From Lepas anatifera (lineage: Eukaryota; Arthropoda; Thecostraca; Lepadidae), in contig JAOTON010001062.1 of assembly GCA_034440635.1 (NCBI GenBank), positions 118,968 through 182,967 on the forward strand: DNA of 64,000 bases, read 5' to 3'. Shown here in pieces: positions 60,701-64,000 of the stretch (its first letter is position 1; every line of letters begins with the position of its first letter). Position numbers and translations under genes: made by a program. The notes under the pieces are model-generated. The model saw only the letters and a program-made list of their open reading frames with translations. It had not been told where the DNA came from and searched no databases.

Positions 60701-63614
60701 AAGCAGAAGGCGATAAATGGGCCATGAGGCCAATGCTTGTCGGAAGTAAAAAAACGTCTAAAAACCGTTTACAATCTGTGAATACTTCCGAAGGAAGTGA
60801 AAACCATTTTATATTCCGCTACACAAGAGATGACTGAAATTCAACAAATAAAGTTCCCTTGCATAGCCGTATCTGACACACCATGCAGATTTCCGGGTAA
60901 TTTCTGGCATTTTCAGTCCACGCTTATGGCCAGCGCGCAACGTGATTTCTGATTCATGATTTCTTTGGGACGGAGGCCCGGCCCAGCAGACAACAGGTGA
61001 TTACAAACTTGAGATGCAGGCGGGCAGGCTGGTCGCCGCGGATGGCAGCGGCGGAGGGGAACAGGAGTCCAGGGGGTGGGAGGCAGGGGCGGAAACAGGC
61101 GGCGGCCGGGTGGGGGAAGGCCGGCGGACCGCCACCGCACAGTGCCGGGCCTCTGGTGCAGTCGGCAGCGTTAGTGGGACACACACCGCTCGCCTCGCAG
61201 CTGAAACTGGACACTCATGCATGGTTACGGAACATTTACATGCCTCCTAACACAATGTTGGACTCTCGATATTCCGTCTTGCAAGAAATGGTAATCTTTT
61301 TGAATAATCGTTTGGAAATATGACTACTAATGGCAGATGGATTGTAAGTACTTGATTTCTCGTACAACACATTAAGTGACACAACCTTCGTAAAAAGAAT
61401 ACCAAACAAACCCTCTTTCTTACCTTTTCCTGGAGAACATACAGAAACTCGACCAGAACTGGTTGTCTTACATACATGCATGCTAAGTAGGACAGCATTT
61501 TAAGAAGTTTCCTAAAACTAGATACAAATATTTCCCACCCAAGAGGACGCTATTAACTAGAAAAGTCCGGAGTATTAAAAGTCTTCTCCTGAGTAGCAGG
61601 TCCCGAGTTCGAATCCCGGAGAACTCCGAGCATGGTGTCGGCTCCCGTGCACCGGCATAGCCTCGCTAAGGCAACGTCCGCCGGCCGCCAGTATCGGCAT
61701 GGTGCGGTGAACGGCAAATGCCCATTGATTCCTCGGAAAGACGGACGGCCACACCAATATTGGAGATTACCAAATGTTGAGAAAGAAACCCCGGGCACGA
61801 CAAAACACACCCAGCTGTTTCCAAAAAAGGATGGGATTTTAGAGTGAATGTTGAACACAACTTAACAATTTGAGGAACTGTAGACACCTTAAAAACGATG
61901 TAATGTTGTAAAGATAGAACGGAAACATAACACAAAGCGATAAAATGCTTTCTTGGCTTTCATTGACTCCACTGAATTGCCAGGATTGGAAAGCCAACAC
62001 AATTACATACAGACGGTTCAACAATTTCCAAGTCGATTTTCTGATCTCGCGGAGATTATAAACATGATTCGAGGAGCATCAGAAATATCCTCAAATTGAG
62101 TCACATAATAAACTTTTGAACAATGTCAGTCTCACTATTGATGTGATGGGACTCCACCATTGAACTCAGGCTCTTCTGGCGAGGCGCTCCTGCGAAACTT
62201 AAACAACTCATCACCATCCCCAGTGTCCTACAGCTGATTATGACAGTCATAATTAGCGCTTTAGGAACGCTCGCTATCACAGCGTGCAGTTCGCACACAT
62301 CATAATGCCACAGTCCAAAGAACATACCTCAGTCTAACAGCTCATGCATTGATCTCCTCCCCCTCCGCTCAGCTGGGGGCGGTCCCGCGCATCACGCCCC
62401 TGCCTTTGTAGCCGGCGGTCCCGCGCATCACGCCCCCTGCCTTTGTAGCCGGCGGTCCCGGGCACCACGCCCCCTGCCAGCGCTGCCGGGCACCACGCCC
62501 CCTGCCAGCGCTGCCGGCGGTCCCGGGCATCACGCCCCCTGCCTTTATAGCCGGCGGTACCGGCCCTCACCGTCTGCCGTAGGGGCGCGGCGGGCGCGGG
62601 TAGGCGTCCCGGGGCGGCAGGTACGGCTCCCGGTAGTAGGGGTCGCGCGGCGGCGGCGGCTGGTACCCGCCGTACAGCGGCGGCCGCTGGTACCCTCCGT
62701 ACCCGCCGGCGTACCCGCTGCCGGCGCACAGTACCGGTCAGGTCAGCCTGATTGGCGGGGAGATGTGGACACTGTGTACGACAGGCCATCGGGTCAAGTC
62801 ACGAAACAGCATAGCCACGCTGATTGCCATCCAACACGCAATATAGCACAAATAACCAACTGATGAAGTTTGTGTGTGTGTATTGGGGTTTAAAAGGGCC
62901 CCTTCAGCGTCTAGGCTATATCGCGCCCCAACTGATGAAGTTTAAAGCATGCCAGAAAACGAGTTTGTGGTTAGGGAAGTCGGTGCACAGGGCGGCTCTC
63001 CACCCTCTGTGTATACTGTGGTAGGTGACAGCGCGGCGCTGAGGGACGCACGGGTGCGGAGGTCCAGGCGGGCCCGGCTGCGGGTACGGCCCCACGTGGA
63101 ACTGGGCCGGCGCGTCCTCCTTCCGACTGGGCCCGGCGCCACCCTTGGCCGACGGGTGCTCCGGCAACTGCGGCCGCTTCGGGTCCCGCAGGTAGTTGTT
63201 GAAAAACTCCACCTGCCGAACCAACCGAGTTCGGGTGACCCTGAGCCATAACAGTCGCTTCACAATCGCTTTATAATATTTGAGATTCTCTGTTGTCCAG
63301 CACTCTGCTTTTTGGCGTGATTTATCGAAACTACTGAATCGCTTGCAATATTAATATCGAAAGCATATGTCGGTTCAGGGAATTAGAAAGTCACACGGAC
63401 AAATTTTTCTGAGACGCAGCTCCAGCGGTGTTTTCACTCACCTCCTTCTTGACTTCCTCCACTTTTTCCGAGTGTTTGTTGAAGATGTGTTTACGTACAA
63501 AATCGGGACCCTTGAACTTTTTGTTGCTGAGGGGACAGAGCCACTTGTCCTTCGCCAGCTCTTGGGTGTTGGCCTGCACGAATTTCTCCACCTCCTCTTC
63601 CGGATCCTTGAGGT
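54701..63614 (-). CDS. SRRT: Ars2/Serrate (SRRT), C-terminal four exons; 5' part outside window
   Basis: Exons in transcript order are 63614-63442, 63212-63052, 62717-62571 and 54764-54701. They total 545 nt and about 180 residues. The first carries the zinc-finger region with [20 protein letters not shown] and then EKVEEVKKE. The second begins [19 protein letters not shown]. The third is Gly/Tyr/Pro/Arg-rich. The last ends [18 protein letters not shown], the conserved acidic tail. Phases chain exactly (0, 2, 2). Ars2 is known to bridge the nuclear cap-binding complex to RNA-processing and decay factors (pri-miRNA, histone mRNA and snRNA maturation). The zinc-finger region contacts RNA and partners, and the YRDLDAP tail is the known cap-binding-complex contact. 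The N-terminal exons must lie beyond 64000. The 7.8 kb last intron is unusually long compared with the others (229 and 333 bp). Confidence 0.95.
56341..56372 (+). mobile_element. SINE tail fragment
   Basis: GCAGTTGGTGCGTCGTTAAA then CCCCAAGG matches the body of the SINE in the first gene's intron. AAGGTCTCCCTGCA is duplicated on either side (near 56312 and 56365), possibly a target duplication or local repeat. Within the Ars2 intron. Confidence 0.5.
56869..57892 (-). mobile_element. TTAA-flanked MITE, family 1 (copy G), in the Ars2 intron
   Basis: An intact copy with TTAA at both ends (56869-56872, 57889-57892). Left TTAACCCGCGCCCCACCGGGG, right GGTGGGGCGAGGTTAA. The perfect palindrome GGGGGCCATCGATGGCCCCC lies near each end (about 56915-56934 and 57860-57879). 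GCGCCACCTTCGCC is at 56896-56909. The body is AGGTCA-rich, reversed relative to copy A. Confidence 0.9.
57893..60550. other. Ars2 intron, no other gene seen
   Basis: Contains the small MITE at 58315-58568. A 166-aa plus-strand frame at 59164-59664 has no recognised domain and lies antisense inside the intron, so I do not call it a gene. Confidence 0.4.
58315..58568 (+). mobile_element. Small hAT-like MITE in the Ars2 intron
   Basis: GCGGATCCAGGATTGC at the left and CTCCCTGGATCCGC at the right, about 250 bp, related to the element at 48717-48960. Confidence 0.5.
60551..60742 (+). repeat. 67-bp tandem repeat, three copies
   Basis: Units start at 60551, 60618 and 60685 with GTATCCATCNGATCAAAAGC. 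Differences between copies are few, so expansion is recent. In the Ars2 intron. Confidence 0.9.
61575..61700 (+). mobile_element. tRNA-derived SINE fragment
   Basis: A B-box-like CCCGAGTTCGAATCCCGG at about 61602-61619 is followed by a non-tRNA body. No A-box remains upstream. Confidence 0.5.
62380..62560. repeat. Minisatellite, about 46 bp, next to the Ars2 exon
   Basis: Copies of a unit containing GCCGGCGGTCCCG, CATCACGCCCCCTGCC and TTTGTAG. It lies in the intron within 20 bp of the donor of the Gly/Tyr-rich exon. Confidence 0.85.
62571..62717 (-). CDS. SRRT: Ars2 exon, Gly/Tyr/Pro-rich
   Basis: Acceptor GCGCCGGCAG|CGGGTAC, donor GGCAGACG|GTGAGGG. Encodes [21 protein letters not shown] sequence. 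The split codon with the previous exon (CC|C) and with the next (CG|G) both fit. Confidence 0.9.
63052..63212 (-). CDS. SRRT: Ars2 exon, [16 protein letters not shown]
   Basis: Acceptor GTTCGGCAG|GTGGAG, donor CGCACCC|GTGCGT. Continues the frame exactly, with the conserved [16 protein letters not shown] followed by a Pro/Gly-rich linker. Confidence 0.9.
63442..63614 (-). CDS. SRRT: Ars2 exon, zinc-finger region
   Basis: Acceptor ATGTCCTCCAG|ACCTCAAGG, donor AAGGAG|GTGAGTG. The [20 protein letters not shown] core and the following helix are the most conserved part of the family. Confidence 0.95.
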
Positions 63615-64000
63615 CTGGAGGACATGAACAGCGTCAGAGGCCTGCTAGGTCTCGCAGCGTATTTCATCGCACAGAAGTACAGTATCAAATTTATCGGATA
63701 CAAAAAGCCACGATGGTTGTCTCAAAGTGCAAATATGATCGAAGTGGCCAAGAAAACACACTCAATGGTATGGCAGAGCTTAAAATATTTATGATTGCAA
63801 GATGTGTCGTCACACGTCATTTACATCAAACCTGCAAAAAAATCCCCTGAGACAGGAGCATAGCCGAGGACAGCCTTGATCTGCATCATTCAATAGTGCA
63901 AACACTTGCTACCTACAGATTGCCTGGCCAAGCACAACAGCTCAGAGCGAGAATCACCATCTGCTGCGGTTTTTCACACTGTCACGTCATATTAACACCC

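Noticed and set aside
60913..61250. Pro/Ala-rich GC-rich frames on both strands as an Ars2 exon
   Set aside because: The 62717-62571 exon joins the 54764 exon in perfect phase without it, and no conserved motif is present.

Overview
The window is a stretch of animal nuclear genome, not a prokaryote or a virus. Coding sequence lies in short GC-rich exons with GT/AG junctions, separated by long introns packed with transposons. Two genes are recognised from conserved proteins: an RWDD1 (DFRP2) orthologue and the C-terminal part of Ars2/Serrate. An internal TTAGG-type array and the general repeat style suggest an arthropod, perhaps a crustacean, but the lineage is inference.

Layout. Positions 1-9000 (+) hold a probable six-exon gene for a disordered Pro/Ser-rich protein with two large internal repeat domains. 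The junction phases agree, but I do not recognise the protein. Positions 9000-37000 are almost all mobile DNA: TTAA-flanked non-autonomous elements rich in AGGTCA, nested hAT elements with 8-bp target duplications, a Mutator-like foldback element carrying a TTAGG array, a broken non-LTR gag with a GC-rich leader, and several minisatellites. Positions 37461-42414 (-) hold a complete five-exon RWDD1 gene, with a nearly 1 kb poly-A tract about 220 bp upstream of its start codon. Positions 44160-44910 carry a dead RNase H fragment of another non-LTR element. Positions 47261-52632 are a nested stack: a TTAA element split by a 4.3 kb hAT element, which itself contains another TTAA element, a SINE and a minisatellite. 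Positions 54701-64000 (-) hold the last four exons of Ars2. Its final 64-nt exon is cut off by a 7.8 kb intron containing another TTAA element.

The most notable pattern is that several TTAA-flanked families with different termini share two things. One is a subterminal GCCACCTTCGC-like motif near each end. The other is a body unusually rich in nuclear-receptor half-sites (AGGTCA/TGACCT), in one family with TCAAGGTCA and TGACGTCA as well. They sit inside introns of at least two genes, so they could seed hormone-response elements. That function is inference; the motif density and the shared ends are visible in the sequence.

Limits: exon models were read by eye from splice consensus, reading phase and remembered protein families, with no alignment. 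Transposon superfamily calls rest on target duplications and terminal inverted repeats, since no intact transposase was seen.
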